A stretch of 64,000 bases of DNA from the NCBI GenBank assembly GCA_945866125.1, contig CAMBFZ010000012.1:1-64000 (forward strand), written 5' to 3'. Position numbers and translations under genes: made by a program. Below, piece after piece: positions 1 through 8,035 of the stretch. Position 1 is the first letter of the stretch, and each line of letters starts with the position of its first letter. The notes beneath the pieces are model-generated. The model was not told the DNA's origin, made no database searches, and saw nothing but the letters and a program-made list of their open reading frames with translations. Source of the DNA: Bordetella parapertussis. GTDB taxonomy: Bacteria; Pseudomonadota; Gammaproteobacteria; Burkholderiales; Burkholderiaceae_D.

Positions 1-1
1 T

Positions 2-64
2 CCGCACCGCGAACAACCCGCTCTCGTCACCGCGCAAATCGTGGATTGGTTTGCTGCGCTTTGA
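2..64 (+). CDS. C-terminal end of an alpha/beta hydrolase (partial)
   Basis: Only the last 20 codons lie in the window; they read PHREQPALVTAQIVDWFAAL and then TGA. A His followed within a few residues by a P-x-x-V/I helix and a final hydrophobic helix is the usual end of alpha/beta-hydrolase enzymes, where that His belongs to the catalytic triad. The family is inferred from this short tail alone and the substrate cannot be guessed. The gene ends 48 bases before the tRNA gene on the same strand. Confidence 0.45.
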   Translation, partial: PHREQPALVTAQIVDWFAAL

Positions 65-112
65 CAGCAAATTCAGACGTCCATCTACCGCTGAGGTAAA
101 ATCGGTCTCACT

Positions 113-186
113 GCGGGTGTAGTTCAATGGCAGAACGGCAGCTTCCCAAGCTTCATACGAGGGTTCGATTCCCTTCACCCGCTCCA
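113..186 (+). tRNA. glyU: tRNA-Gly, anticodon CCC
   Basis: A complete cloverleaf can be drawn: acceptor GCGGGTG pairs with CACCCGC, the D arm is GTTC/GAAC, the anticodon loop TTCCCAA gives CCC, the T arm is AGGG-TTCGATT-CCCT, the discriminator is T, and the CCA end is encoded. It reads GGG glycine codons. The sequence closely resembles the Escherichia coli glyU tRNA. The anticodon stem GCAGC/GCTTC holds one C-T mismatch at its second pair, which is unusual but tolerated in some tRNAs. Identity is secure; expression is assumed. Confidence 0.95.
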
Positions 187-217
187 CCCTGCTCTGCCTG
201 CTTACTCATTTGTCCGT

Positions 218-937
218 ATGACTGAACTCACCCGCCCCGGTAACAAGCCGCCTTTCTACGACCCGACCGAGCACCGCATCAAGAGCTTCGTCACCCGAGC
301 TGGACGGCTGTCGACAGCGCAAGCGCGCGCCATCGACACACTAGGCCCGCACTTGTGCCTGCCGTATGCCAAAGCTCCCCTCGATATCGCAGCCAGTTTT
401 GGCCGCACTGCGCCGACGATCCTGGAAATTGGCACTGGCATGGGCGAGACCACAGCGCACATCGCGCAGCATATGCCAGACATAAATTTTATTGGCGTCG
501 AAGTCCATACACCCGGCATCGGCAGCCTGCTTAAGCTCATCGATGAAAAATCGCTGACCAATCTGCGCCTGATCCAACACGATGCGGTTGAAGTCGTCAC
601 CCACATGATTGCACCGGCCTCACTGGCCGGGGTGCATATCTTTTTCCCGGATCCCTGGCACAAGGCGCGTCACAACAAGCGCCGCTTGATCCAGTCACCG
701 TTTGTTCAGCTTCTGACATCGCGCCTCGCACCGGGCGGCACGCTACATTGCGCAACCGATTGGCAAGACTATGCCGAACAAATGCTGGCCGTATTGTCGG
801 CCGAACCGGCACTGAATAACACCGCAGAAGGCTATGCAGAAAAACCAGCCTACCGGCCTTTGACGAAATTTGAAAACCGCGGCTTGCGCTTAGGGCATGG
901 CGTATGGGATGTGGTTTTCACCAAAGTCGTCGACTAA
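218..937 (+). CDS. trmB: tRNA (guanine-N7-)-methyltransferase
   Basis: This 239-residue protein methylates N7 of G46 in the variable loop of tRNAs, using S-adenosylmethionine. The SAM-binding motif is [10 protein letters not shown] (residues about 70-79). The family signature [16 protein letters not shown] lies near 142-157, and the C-terminal tRNA-recognition stretch [19 protein letters not shown] near 213-231 is intact. Length fits the family. It starts 31 bases after a tRNA gene, a fitting but possibly chance neighbour. It ends seven bases before the recQ stop on the opposite strand, so the two genes converge with no room for a separate terminator. Confidence 0.97.
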   Translation: MTELTRPGNKPPFYDPTEHRIKSFVTRAGRLSTAQARAIDTLGPHLCLPYAKAPLDIAASFGRTAPTILEIGTGMGETTAHIAQHMPDINFIGVEVHTPGIGSLLKLIDEKSLTNLRLIQHDAVEVVTHMIAPASLAGVHIFFPDPWHKARHNKRRLIQSPFVQLLTSRLAPGGTLHCATDWQDYAEQMLAVLSAEPALNNTAEGYAEKPAYRPLTKFENRGLRLGHGVWDVVFTKVVD

Positions 938-944
938 AACTGCG

Positions 945-2774
945 TTAGGCAGCCGACAAGGTCTCGCCAATCAAGGCAATAATCTGCGCGCCATAACTCT
1001 GCAATTTTTTCTCACCGACCCCGGATACCACGCGCAAGCCATCAATCGATGCCGGCATCGCCTTGGCGATCTCGCGCAGCGTTGCATCATGAAAAATTAC
1101 ATAGGCCGGCACGTTATGCTCGCGTGCGGTTTCAACGCGCCACCAGCGCAGACGCTCAAACAAGGCTTGCTGGGAGACGGACAGGTCGGTTTCGACAAAG
1201 CCGCTTGGCTTGCTTGTCGTTCGTTTTTGCTTAACCGGCTTTTGGTAACGGCGCAGCGCAATCTGCTGTTCGCCCTTTAGCACCGGCCGGGCAGCAGCGG
1301 ATAATTTCAACGCGCCATAGCTTTCATGATCAATATCCACCAAGCCTAACGCAATCACCTGCCGCAATATCGCCCGCCACTCGGCTTCGCTTTTGTCCGA
1401 GCCTATGCCAAAAGTAGAGAGCTCATGGTGACGCCATTGCCTGACCTTCTCGGCATCAACGCCGCGCAAGACCTCGAGCACATGGACCGCACCAAAACGC
1501 TGACCCACGCGATAAATTGTTGACAGCAGCTTTTGTACCGACTCAGTGGCATCAAACGACATCGGCGGCGTCATGCAGGTATCGCAATTGCCGCAGGGCG
1601 CAGAGGACTGCCCGAAATAGTCCAGCAACCGTACACGCCGGCACGACAGGGTTTCGCACAAACCCAGCATCGCATCGAGCTTGCCGGACTGCACGCGTTT
1701 ATAGCTACTATCGGCGTCCGATTCTTCGATCATCCGGCGCTGCTGCACCACATCTTGCAAGCCGTACGCCATCCACGCGTTGGCCGGCGTACCATCGCGG
1801 CCCGCGCGACCCGTTTCCTGATAATAGCCTTCGAGACTTTTGGGCAGATCAAGATGGGCAACAAAACGCACATCGGGCTTGTCGATGCCCATGCCAAAAG
1901 CAATCGTGGCCACCATCACGATGCCGTCTTCGCGCAAAAAACGCGACTGATGCCGACTGCGTATCGCATTGTCCATACCCGCGTGATAAGGCAAGGCATG
2001 AAGGCCGTTTTCATTCAAAAATTCGGCGGTCTCTTCGACTTTTTTGCGCGACAGGCAATACACAATGCCGGCATCACCCGTGTGTTCGCTACGAATAAAA
2101 TCAAGTAACTGGCGACGACCGTTTTCTTTTTCGACGATTTGATAGCGGATATTGGGGCGATCAAATGACGACACAAACTCGCGCGCTGCGCGCAGTTGTA
2201 GTCGCTCGACGATTTCGGCACGTGTCTGAAAATCAGCGGTAGCGGTCAGGGCCATCCGTGGCACTGCCGGAAAACGCTCGTGCAATACCGAGAGGCGAAT
2301 ATATTCGGGCCGGAAATCGTGTCCCCATTGCGAGACGCAATGGGCTTCATCAATCGCAAACAGCGCAATACGCGACGACTCAAGCAGCTCAAGAGAGCGC
2401 GGCGTTAACAGACGCTCTGGCGCGATATATAACAAATCAAGCTCGCCCTTGCGCAGCGCCCGCTCGACACGCATCGCTTCATCAAAGCTCTGCGTAGAAT
2501 TCAGAAAAGCGGCACGCACACCAAGCTCATCAAGCGCATCAACCTGATCCTGCATGAGTGCAATCAGCGGCGAGATGACGACGCCGCAGCCTTCACGCAG
2601 CAAGGCCGGTATCTGATAGCACAGGGATTTGCCGCCACCGGTTGGCATTAAAACCAGTGCATCACCACCCTGCGCCATCACATCAATGATGTCTGATTGC
2701 GCCCCACGAAAAGCAGGATAACCAAATACAGTCTGCAGCACTTGTAGCGCGCGAGCGCGCAGGGGATCCGTCAT
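945..2774 (-). CDS. recQ: ATP-dependent DNA helicase RecQ
   Basis: This 609-residue 3'-5' superfamily 2 helicase acts in RecF-type recombination and fork repair. Walker A is [13 protein letters not shown] (residues about 43-55). The DEAH box with its aromatic-rich loop reads [17 protein letters not shown] near 142-158, and motif VI is [10 protein letters not shown] near 320. The zinc-binding region has Cys residues in [12 protein letters not shown] and CGNCDTC (about 375-400), followed by a winged helix and a C-terminal HRDC domain (about 530-605). All expected parts are present. It starts five bases after the uppP stop, so the two genes probably share a transcript. Confidence 0.97.
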   Translation of the reverse strand: MTDPLRARALQVLQTVFGYPAFRGAQSDIIDVMAQGGDALVLMPTGGGKSLCYQIPALLREGCGVVISPLIALMQDQVDALDELGVRAAFLNSTQSFDEAMRVERALRKGELDLLYIAPERLLTPRSLELLESSRIALFAIDEAHCVSQWGHDFRPEYIRLSVLHERFPAVPRMALTATADFQTRAEIVERLQLRAAREFVSSFDRPNIRYQIVEKENGRRQLLDFIRSEHTGDAGIVYCLSRKKVEETAEFLNENGLHALPYHAGMDNAIRSRHQSRFLREDGIVMVATIAFGMGIDKPDVRFVAHLDLPKSLEGYYQETGRAGRDGTPANAWMAYGLQDVVQQRRMIEESDADSSYKRVQSGKLDAMLGLCETLSCRRVRLLDYFGQSSAPCGNCDTCMTPPMSFDATESVQKLLSTIYRVGQRFGAVHVLEVLRGVDAEKVRQWRHHELSTFGIGSDKSEAEWRAILRQVIALGLVDIDHESYGALKLSAAARPVLKGEQQIALRRYQKPVKQKRTTSKPSGFVETDLSVSQQALFERLRWWRVETAREHNVPAYVIFHDATLREIAKAMPASIDGLRVVSGVGEKKLQSYGAQIIALIGETLSAA

Positions 2775-2779
2775 CGTAA

Positions 2780-3613
2780 CTATTCAGCCCAGACAATCCA
2801 GCCCGACTGGGCGCTGAGCAAAATAAACAAACCAAACACGATCCGGTACCACGCAAACCAGGTGAAATCATGCGTGCTGATATAACGTAGCAACCAACGT
2901 ACGCATAAAAATGCCGAGATAAATGCAGCAACGCCACCCAAACCAAACATGGGTAAATCATCGACTGACAACAGCGCATGATCTTTATAAAGTGAATATA
3001 GCGTCGCACCAAATAAGGTGGGGATCGCCAGAAAGAAAGAAAACTCCGTCGCTGCACGGCGCGACAAGCCAAAGGCCATCGCACCGATAATGCTCGCGCC
3101 CGAACGACTTGTACCCGGTATCAGCGCACAGCACTGTGCGCAACCGACCTTAAAGGCATCGACCGCTGTCATGTCGTCAATTGATTCAATACGCGGCGCG
3201 ACCGGATGCAAGCGGTTGCGCCGCTCTATCCACAAAATAATGAAGGCACCGATAATAAACGCCATCGCCACTGGCACCGGCGCAAACAGATGCGCCTTGA
3301 TCATTTTGCCAAAGGCCAGACCGAGCACGACCGCCGGCAAAAAAGCGATCAATAAGTTGAACACAAACTTGCGCGCAGCTGGCTGACTGGAAAATCCGCG
3401 TAACACCGCAATGATGCGCATCCGGTACTCCCAACACACCGCCAACATCGCACCAGCCTGAATGACAATCTCAAAAACCTTGACTTTATCGCCGGTAAAA
3501 TCGAGCAAACTGCCAGCAAGAATCAGATGCCCCGTCGAGGAGATGGGTAAAAATTCGGTCAGCCCTTCTACCACGCCCATGATGATGATTTTTATAATGA
3601 GTGCGAATTCCAT
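2780..3613 (-). CDS. uppP: Undecaprenyl-diphosphate phosphatase UppP/BacA
   Basis: This inner-membrane enzyme removes a phosphate from undecaprenyl diphosphate so that the lipid carrier for peptidoglycan and O-antigen can be reused; overproduction gives bacitracin resistance. Both family motifs are visible: [19 protein letters not shown] near the N-terminus (residues about 12-30) and [10 protein letters not shown] near 165-175. Several hydrophobic helices follow. The open frame extends 30 codons upstream, but that part is Ser/Gln-rich and unlike the family. The start MEFALII at 3613 gives 277 residues, the usual size. It precedes recQ on the same strand. Confidence 0.96.
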   Translation of the reverse strand: MEFALIIKIIIMGVVEGLTEFLPISSTGHLILAGSLLDFTGDKVKVFEIVIQAGAMLAVCWEYRMRIIAVLRGFSSQPAARKFVFNLLIAFLPAVVLGLAFGKMIKAHLFAPVPVAMAFIIGAFIILWIERRNRLHPVAPRIESIDDMTAVDAFKVGCAQCCALIPGTSRSGASIIGAMAFGLSRRAATEFSFFLAIPTLFGATLYSLYKDHALLSVDDLPMFGLGGVAAFISAFLCVRWLLRYISTHDFTWFAWYRIVFGLFILLSAQSGWIVWAE

Positions 3614-3686
3614 GCTGGACTGGTCAGGGCTATAACTAAGTGAATAAGAAAGAATAGATTGAGAATAACTGTTCAATGACGGACGT

Positions 3687-4250
3687 TTATTTTGCCGGCT
3701 CAAAGCTTACCACGAGGCCATTCGCACGCGTGGTGATTTTAGCGGGCCTGAAACGCACGCCGGCGACTTTTATTTCTTCGGGCTTGAAAGTATAAATCAC
3801 CGTGTTGTCCAATAAATCTTCAGCCAACAACATCCCCAGCCGGTTTAGCTTTCCCGTGTAGGTACCGGTAGCCGCATCGATCGTCAAATGGTCGACTCTG
3901 GGCTCGGTGAGCACGATGGCGCTCCGTGCCGAATCGATTTTCAGCACACCCGAAATGACCACCTTGCCCTCCCATGATTTTTTTAATAAAGGGGGCGCAA
4001 TACGCGCATCCAGTGTCGTCGCCACTCGGTTGGTATCAGGCTGCAATGACAAAACCGGATTGCTGACGGTCATATCGAAGAGCTCAAGGTAGCGATGATT
4101 AAATGGGAATTTTTTTTGTAAGGACTGCTGCAAAACAATCAGCGGTATCTCGCGTTCCTGCGTACCCAACAAGCTCGCGCAAGCTACCAATAAGCTGCAC
4201 AACAAAATAACGGTGCGTCGTAGCGCGGGGAATTTGACACAAACATTCAT
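3687..4250 (-). CDS. DUF1439-like lipoprotein
   Basis: This is a predicted lipoprotein of 187 residues. The start MNVCVKF at 4250 is preceded by AGGAG at good spacing; the frame continues upstream without a ribosome site. A signal peptide ([14 protein letters not shown]) ends in the lipobox LVAC, so the mature protein should carry a lipid on Cys. The rest ([16 protein letters not shown], then beta-rich sequence ending in VSFEPAK) resembles the DUF1439 family, typified by E. coli YceB, whose members are envelope lipoproteins of unknown role. It lies upstream of uppP, with its stop 73 bases before the chosen uppP start. Confidence 0.75.
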   Translation of the reverse strand: MNVCVKFPALRRTVILLCSLLVACASLLGTQEREIPLIVLQQSLQKKFPFNHRYLELFDMTVSNPVLSLQPDTNRVATTLDARIAPPLLKKSWEGKVVISGVLKIDSARSAIVLTEPRVDHLTIDAATGTYTGKLNRLGMLLAEDLLDNTVIYTFKPEEIKVAGVRFRPAKITTRANGLVVSFEPAK

Positions 4251-4282
4251 ACGGGCTCCTTGGAAAAGCAGGGGCCTTATCA

Positions 4283-4561
4283 CTACCCGGCTGTGAGCAA
4301 CTCGAGCCTGCCGAGAAAATGCAAAGCGTGCTCCCGAGTTGTGCCACACATCTCCAAAGAGGGTTGCAGACTAGCGCAAACAGCGGGCCGTATGGGCGAA
4401 CCAAACAAGCGGCAGGCGTCAGCCTCGTCAAGCTGCACGCAGCGCACACCGGCCGGCTTGCCGTTTTCCATGCCGGGTATCGCCGATGAAATGGAAGGCG
4501 CAATGCAGCAGGCTGCACATCCGCTGCGACATCCAACTGTACCCAACTCACGCATGGTCAC
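4283..4561 (-). CDS. YkgJ-family cysteine-cluster protein
   Basis: This 92-residue protein is built around a cysteine cluster: CRSGCAACC near residues 11-19, then single Cys residues in VRCVQL, DACRLFG, AVCAS and LEMCG. This spacing is that of the YkgJ/UPF0153 family, which is thought to bind zinc or an iron-sulfur cluster; its function is unknown. The start codon overlaps the stop of the ABC permease gene by four bases (ATGA type), so the two are translationally coupled. The residue [13 protein letters not shown] is typical of the family. No role in export is implied by the coupling alone. Confidence 0.85.
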   Translation of the reverse strand: MTMRELGTVGCRSGCAACCIAPSISSAIPGMENGKPAGVRCVQLDEADACRLFGSPIRPAVCASLQPSLEMCGTTREHALHFLGRLELLTAG

Positions 4562-5790
4562 TCATATCGCAGAGCCTGGATAGGCAACAAAGCCGCTGCC
4601 TTACGGGCAGGATAGTAGCCAAAGAAAATACCGATTGCCGCAGAAAATCCCACCGCCAACAGGATCGACTCCGGCGACATGCGTGTTTCCCAGCCGGCAA
4701 ATACCGCCACCAACCACGAGCCAGCTGCGCCCAGCGCAATACCCACCAGCCCGCCCGACATCGACAGCGTGATGGCTTCGACCAAAAACTGCGTCAGGAT
4801 GTCTTTGCTGCGCGCACCAACGGCCATGCGCAAACCAATCTCGCGGGTGCGCTCCGTGACCGACACCAGCATGATATTCATGATGCCAATACCGCCGACC
4901 AGCAACGAGACCGATGCGACTGCTGCGAGCAAAATACTCATGATGCGCGAGGCTTCTTCTTGGGTTTGCAACATCTCGGTCAAGTTCATAACCGAGAACG
5001 GATCGTCCTGGGTACTGCCGGCGCGCAGGCGCTGACGCAATAGCTCGCGCACGCGCTCTTCTGCTTGCGACATGCTAATGCCTTCACGCACCTTGATTTG
5101 AATCATACTGACCTGACGCAGCTTGCCTTGCGTTGCACCGAGCAAGCGGTTGCGTGCGGTCGACAAGGGCACCATGATCACATCATCCTGATCCTGGCCC
5201 ATCATGCTTTGGCCTTTGCGATTGAGGATGCCGATCACGGTGAAAGGCACGTTCTTGATGCGTATCGTCTGGTCCATCGGGTCGGCATCGCCAAATAATT
5301 CACGCGCTACCGTCTGACCAACTAATGCCACCTTGCCAGAACCGGACAGCTCGGCAGGCTCAAACATGCGACCCGCTTCCAAGCTCCAGTTACGCACCAC
5401 AAAATAATCCGGCGTAATGCCATAAATCTGCGTGGCCCAATTCACATTGCCGACCACCACTTGCGCGCCACCGCGGTTCGACGGCGCAGCAGCTTCAACT
5501 TCTGCTATGTCGCGCGCAATCGCCGCAGCATCATCTTCAGTCAGGCTCGTAGTGGTGCCCGTTGCCATGCGCACGCCACTGGCAGTACGCGCGCCAGCAG
5601 TGATGATCATCAGGTTCGATCCCAGACTTTTTATTTGCGCCTGTATGCGCGCCTCGGCACCAGCACCCACCGCCAGCATCGTGATCACCGCTGCCACGCC
5701 AATGATCACGCCCAGCATGGTCAAAATAGAGCGCAACAGATTGACGCGCAGCGCATTAAGCGCCACCCGTAAGGTGGCCAGCAGGCTCAT
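4558..5790 (-). CDS. MacB-type ABC transporter permease (FtsX fold)
   Basis: This 410-residue inner-membrane protein has the MacB layout: one N-terminal helix ([21 protein letters not shown], about residues 20-40), a large periplasmic domain (about 50-285), and three C-terminal helices in the FtsX domain, including [21 protein letters not shown]. In E. coli MacB this part is fused to the ATPase; here the ATPase is a separate gene overlapping by four bases. With the adaptor at 6530-7888 it should form a tripartite exporter. Substrates of relatives include macrolides, lipopeptides and protoporphyrin; the substrate here is unknown. No outer-membrane channel lies in this operon, so TolC encoded at 16564 may serve. 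Confidence 0.9.
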   Translation of the reverse strand: MSLLATLRVALNALRVNLLRSILTMLGVIIGVAAVITMLAVGAGAEARIQAQIKSLGSNLMIITAGARTASGVRMATGTTTSLTEDDAAAIARDIAEVEAAAPSNRGGAQVVVGNVNWATQIYGITPDYFVVRNWSLEAGRMFEPAELSGSGKVALVGQTVARELFGDADPMDQTIRIKNVPFTVIGILNRKGQSMMGQDQDDVIMVPLSTARNRLLGATQGKLRQVSMIQIKVREGISMSQAEERVRELLRQRLRAGSTQDDPFSVMNLTEMLQTQEEASRIMSILLAAVASVSLLVGGIGIMNIMLVSVTERTREIGLRMAVGARSKDILTQFLVEAITLSMSGGLVGIALGAAGSWLVAVFAGWETRMSPESILLAVGFSAAIGIFFGYYPARKAAALLPIQALRYE

Positions 5791-6521
5791 GTGGTGCTCG
5801 CTTTCTCGGCGGCGAGTTTGGCCACGGCGTCATCCGGCGTATTTGCTTGATCGCTCATGACGTGGCCATCGCGAAAGACAATGATGCGCGACGCAAAGGC
5901 GGCGATATCGGCTTCGTGGGTGACCATCACAATGGTCATGCCGCTGTGATTTAATTTTTGCAGCAAGGCCATGATCTCCAGGCTCGTGTGCGTGTCCAGT
6001 GCCCCGGTGGGCTCATCGGCCAAAATGAGCGAGGGATTATTTACCAGCGCGCGCGCAATCGCCACCCGCTGCTGCTGCCCCCCTGACAACTGCGCCGGAT
6101 GATGGTCGGCCCGCTCGGCGAGTCCAACCTCTTGGAGCCGCGCACGCGCGCGGATATGCCGCTCGCTAACGGGCATGGCGGCATACAGCAGCGGTAGCTC
6201 CACGTTATCTTGGGCGCTGGTACGGGGCAGCAGATTAAACTGCTGAAACACAAAACCGATACGCTGGTTACGGATGGCAGCGAGGGCGTCGCCACTCATT
6301 GACGAGACCTGCTCGCCTGCCAACAGATAGTCGCCACTGCTCGGCGAATCGAGACAGCCGAGCAGATTCATGAAGGTCGATTTGCCCGATCCAGATGCAC
6401 CCATGATGGCCACAAATTCACCGGCCGCAATCTGCAGCGACACGCCCCGCAGAGCCTGCACATGGGTGTCACCCATCTGGTAGCCCTTTGACAGTGCTCG
6501 CGTCTGAATTAAGTTTGTCAT
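5787..6521 (-). CDS. MacB-type ABC transporter ATP-binding protein
   Basis: This 244-residue ATPase powers the adjacent permease. Walker A is GASGSGKST (residues about 40-48), the Q-loop is QQFNLLPR, the signature is LSGGQQQRVAIARAL (about 143-157), and Walker B is LILADEPTGALD (about 163-175). The H-loop is VMVTHEADIA. The LolD/MacB subgroup is indicated by the opening LIQTRALSKGYQMG and by close similarity of the motif set. It overlaps the permease start by four bases and follows the adaptor stop by eight, so the three genes form a tight operon. Confidence 0.93.
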   Translation of the reverse strand: MTNLIQTRALSKGYQMGDTHVQALRGVSLQIAAGEFVAIMGASGSGKSTFMNLLGCLDSPSSGDYLLAGEQVSSMSGDALAAIRNQRIGFVFQQFNLLPRTSAQDNVELPLLYAAMPVSERHIRARARLQEVGLAERADHHPAQLSGGQQQRVAIARALVNNPSLILADEPTGALDTHTSLEIMALLQKLNHSGMTIVMVTHEADIAAFASRIIVFRDGHVMSDQANTPDDAVAKLAAEKASTT

Positions 6522-6529
6522 GCGATCGA

Positions 6530-7888
6530 TCAGAACATCCGCGGACCGCCACCACCGGTGGAAGACGGCCGGCGTTTTTCGCCGGACTCAGCGGTGCCGA
6601 TCACCACGTCAGTCCCCTCAGCCACTTCCGGCCCGCTAATCTCCGTCATCTGTCCATCGCTGGCACCGAGCTGCACCGGCAGCGCCACCAGCTTGCCGTC
6701 CTGCAGGCGATACAGGCGGCCTTTACCGCCGGCTGCCACCGGCGCGCCACGCGCTCCCTGCGGCCGATGTCCGGCTTGCGCATTTTTATCCTGATCAGAT
6801 TGTGGCGGTCGAAACCGCAGCGCCGCGTTCGGGGCTTTGAGCACACCCTCGCGCACCTCAATAATGACCCGCACATTGGCCGTCATACCCGGCAACAGTA
6901 ATAAGTCCGGATTAGGGGCGGAGACTTCGACCAGATAGGTGACCACATTGGACACCGTCTGAGCGGATTTGCGCACCTGCTGCACCTTGCCTTCGAACGT
7001 TTTTCCCGGGAAGGCGTCAACCGTAAAGGTGGCACGCTGGCCGATTTTTATTTTGCCAATTTCGGATTCATCGATGGCCGTATCAACCCGCATGTCAGAG
7101 AGATTTTCGGCAATGATAAAGAGCTCCGGCGCCTGCAGGCTGGCAGCCACGGTCTGCCCCTTGTCCACGCTGCGCTTAATAACGATACCGGTCACGGGAG
7201 CGCGAATCGCGGTGCGTTCGAGTTCAGCGCGAGCTTGCGCCAGTGACGCCTCACGCTGCTTAACCACGGCAGCGACATTACCGGCGTTAGCACGCGCCAC
7301 CTCAACTTGTGCTTGTGCGGCCTTCAGCTGCTCGGCAAGCGCATTGGCGGTGGCACGCGCTTTGTCGACATCGGCACCGGAAATGAAGTTTTTGGCGCGC
7401 AGTTGTTCTTTACGCTCAAGGTCAAGTCGCGCATCCGCCAGACTGACCTGAACCTGCGACACCGCGGCTCGTTGGGCAGCGATGGTGGCTTGCTGGGTCA
7501 ATACCTGCGCGCGGGCGGCATCTACGTCGGCCTGCGCCTGCCGCACCTTGTATTCAAAGGTTTCGGGATCGATGCGGGCGATTAGCTGCCCTTTTTTGAC
7601 CAGGCTGTTGAAATCAACCAGGACCTCCTTCAACTGGCCGGAGACTTGGGAGCCAACCTGTACCGAGACCACCGGCGCGAGCGTGCCGCTTGCGGCCACG
7701 CTAGCAGTGAGCGTGCCTTTTTCCAGTTTGGCTGTACGGTATTGTGGGGTATCGGCTTTCTTCCACCATTTCAGCGCAGCAGCCCCGCCGGCGAGCAAGA
7801 TTACCGCCAACAAAAGCCAGACCCAGCCTTTTTTTAACCCGTTCATCGACACCGCCATTGAGTTGAATTGGCTCGATTTTACTGGCAT
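6530..7888 (-). CDS. MacA-type periplasmic adaptor (membrane fusion protein)
   Basis: This periplasmic adaptor links the ABC permease to an outer-membrane channel. One N-terminal membrane anchor (WVWLLLAVILLAGGAAALKW) is followed by a lipoyl half-motif (SVQVGSQVSGQL), a long coiled-coil hairpin rich in Ala/Gln (about residues 115-235) with the GADVDKARA turn, the second lipoyl half (RAPVTGIVIKRSVDKGQ) and beta-barrel domains. It is 452 residues from the first ATG. An internal ATG at 7846 (MNGLKKG) gives 438 residues and better fits MacA proteins; neither has a strong ribosome site. The C-terminus is a Gly-rich tail, as is common in the family. Confidence 0.9.
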   Translation of the reverse strand: MPVKSSQFNSMAVSMNGLKKGWVWLLLAVILLAGGAAALKWWKKADTPQYRTAKLEKGTLTASVAASGTLAPVVSVQVGSQVSGQLKEVLVDFNSLVKKGQLIARIDPETFEYKVRQAQADVDAARAQVLTQQATIAAQRAAVSQVQVSLADARLDLERKEQLRAKNFISGADVDKARATANALAEQLKAAQAQVEVARANAGNVAAVVKQREASLAQARAELERTAIRAPVTGIVIKRSVDKGQTVAASLQAPELFIIAENLSDMRVDTAIDESEIGKIKIGQRATFTVDAFPGKTFEGKVQQVRKSAQTVSNVVTYLVEVSAPNPDLLLLPGMTANVRVIIEVREGVLKAPNAALRFRPPQSDQDKNAQAGHRPQGARGAPVAAGGKGRLYRLQDGKLVALPVQLGASDGQMTEISGPEVAEGTDVVIGTAESGEKRRPSSTGGGGPRMF

Positions 7889-7926
7889 TAGGAGGCAATG
7901 ACCTGATGACCTGCGAAAAGCAAAGA

Positions 7927-7961
7927 AAAGCCCGCAAATCCTGAATGGAGATGCGGGCTTT
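7927..7961 (-). terminator. Rho-independent terminator of the 714-residue protein gene
   Basis: A nine-base perfect stem (AAAGCCCGC with GCGGGCTTT) and a 17-base loop are followed, when read on the minus strand, by the T-rich run TCTTTGCTTTT. It lies 75 bases after the stop of the 8036-10180 gene and before the MacA-type gene. It therefore separates that gene from the exporter operon. Confidence 0.8.
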
Positions 7962-8035
7962 GATGCCGACTGAATTTAACAAAAATACGCTATGCCACTT
8001 AAGGAAGGTTCAGGGAACCGTCAAGTTCAGAAATA

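Noticed and set aside
1533..2108. 191-residue plus-strand frame inside recQ
   Set aside because: Lies wholly antisense to a clearly conserved recQ region; His/Arg-rich shadow translation.
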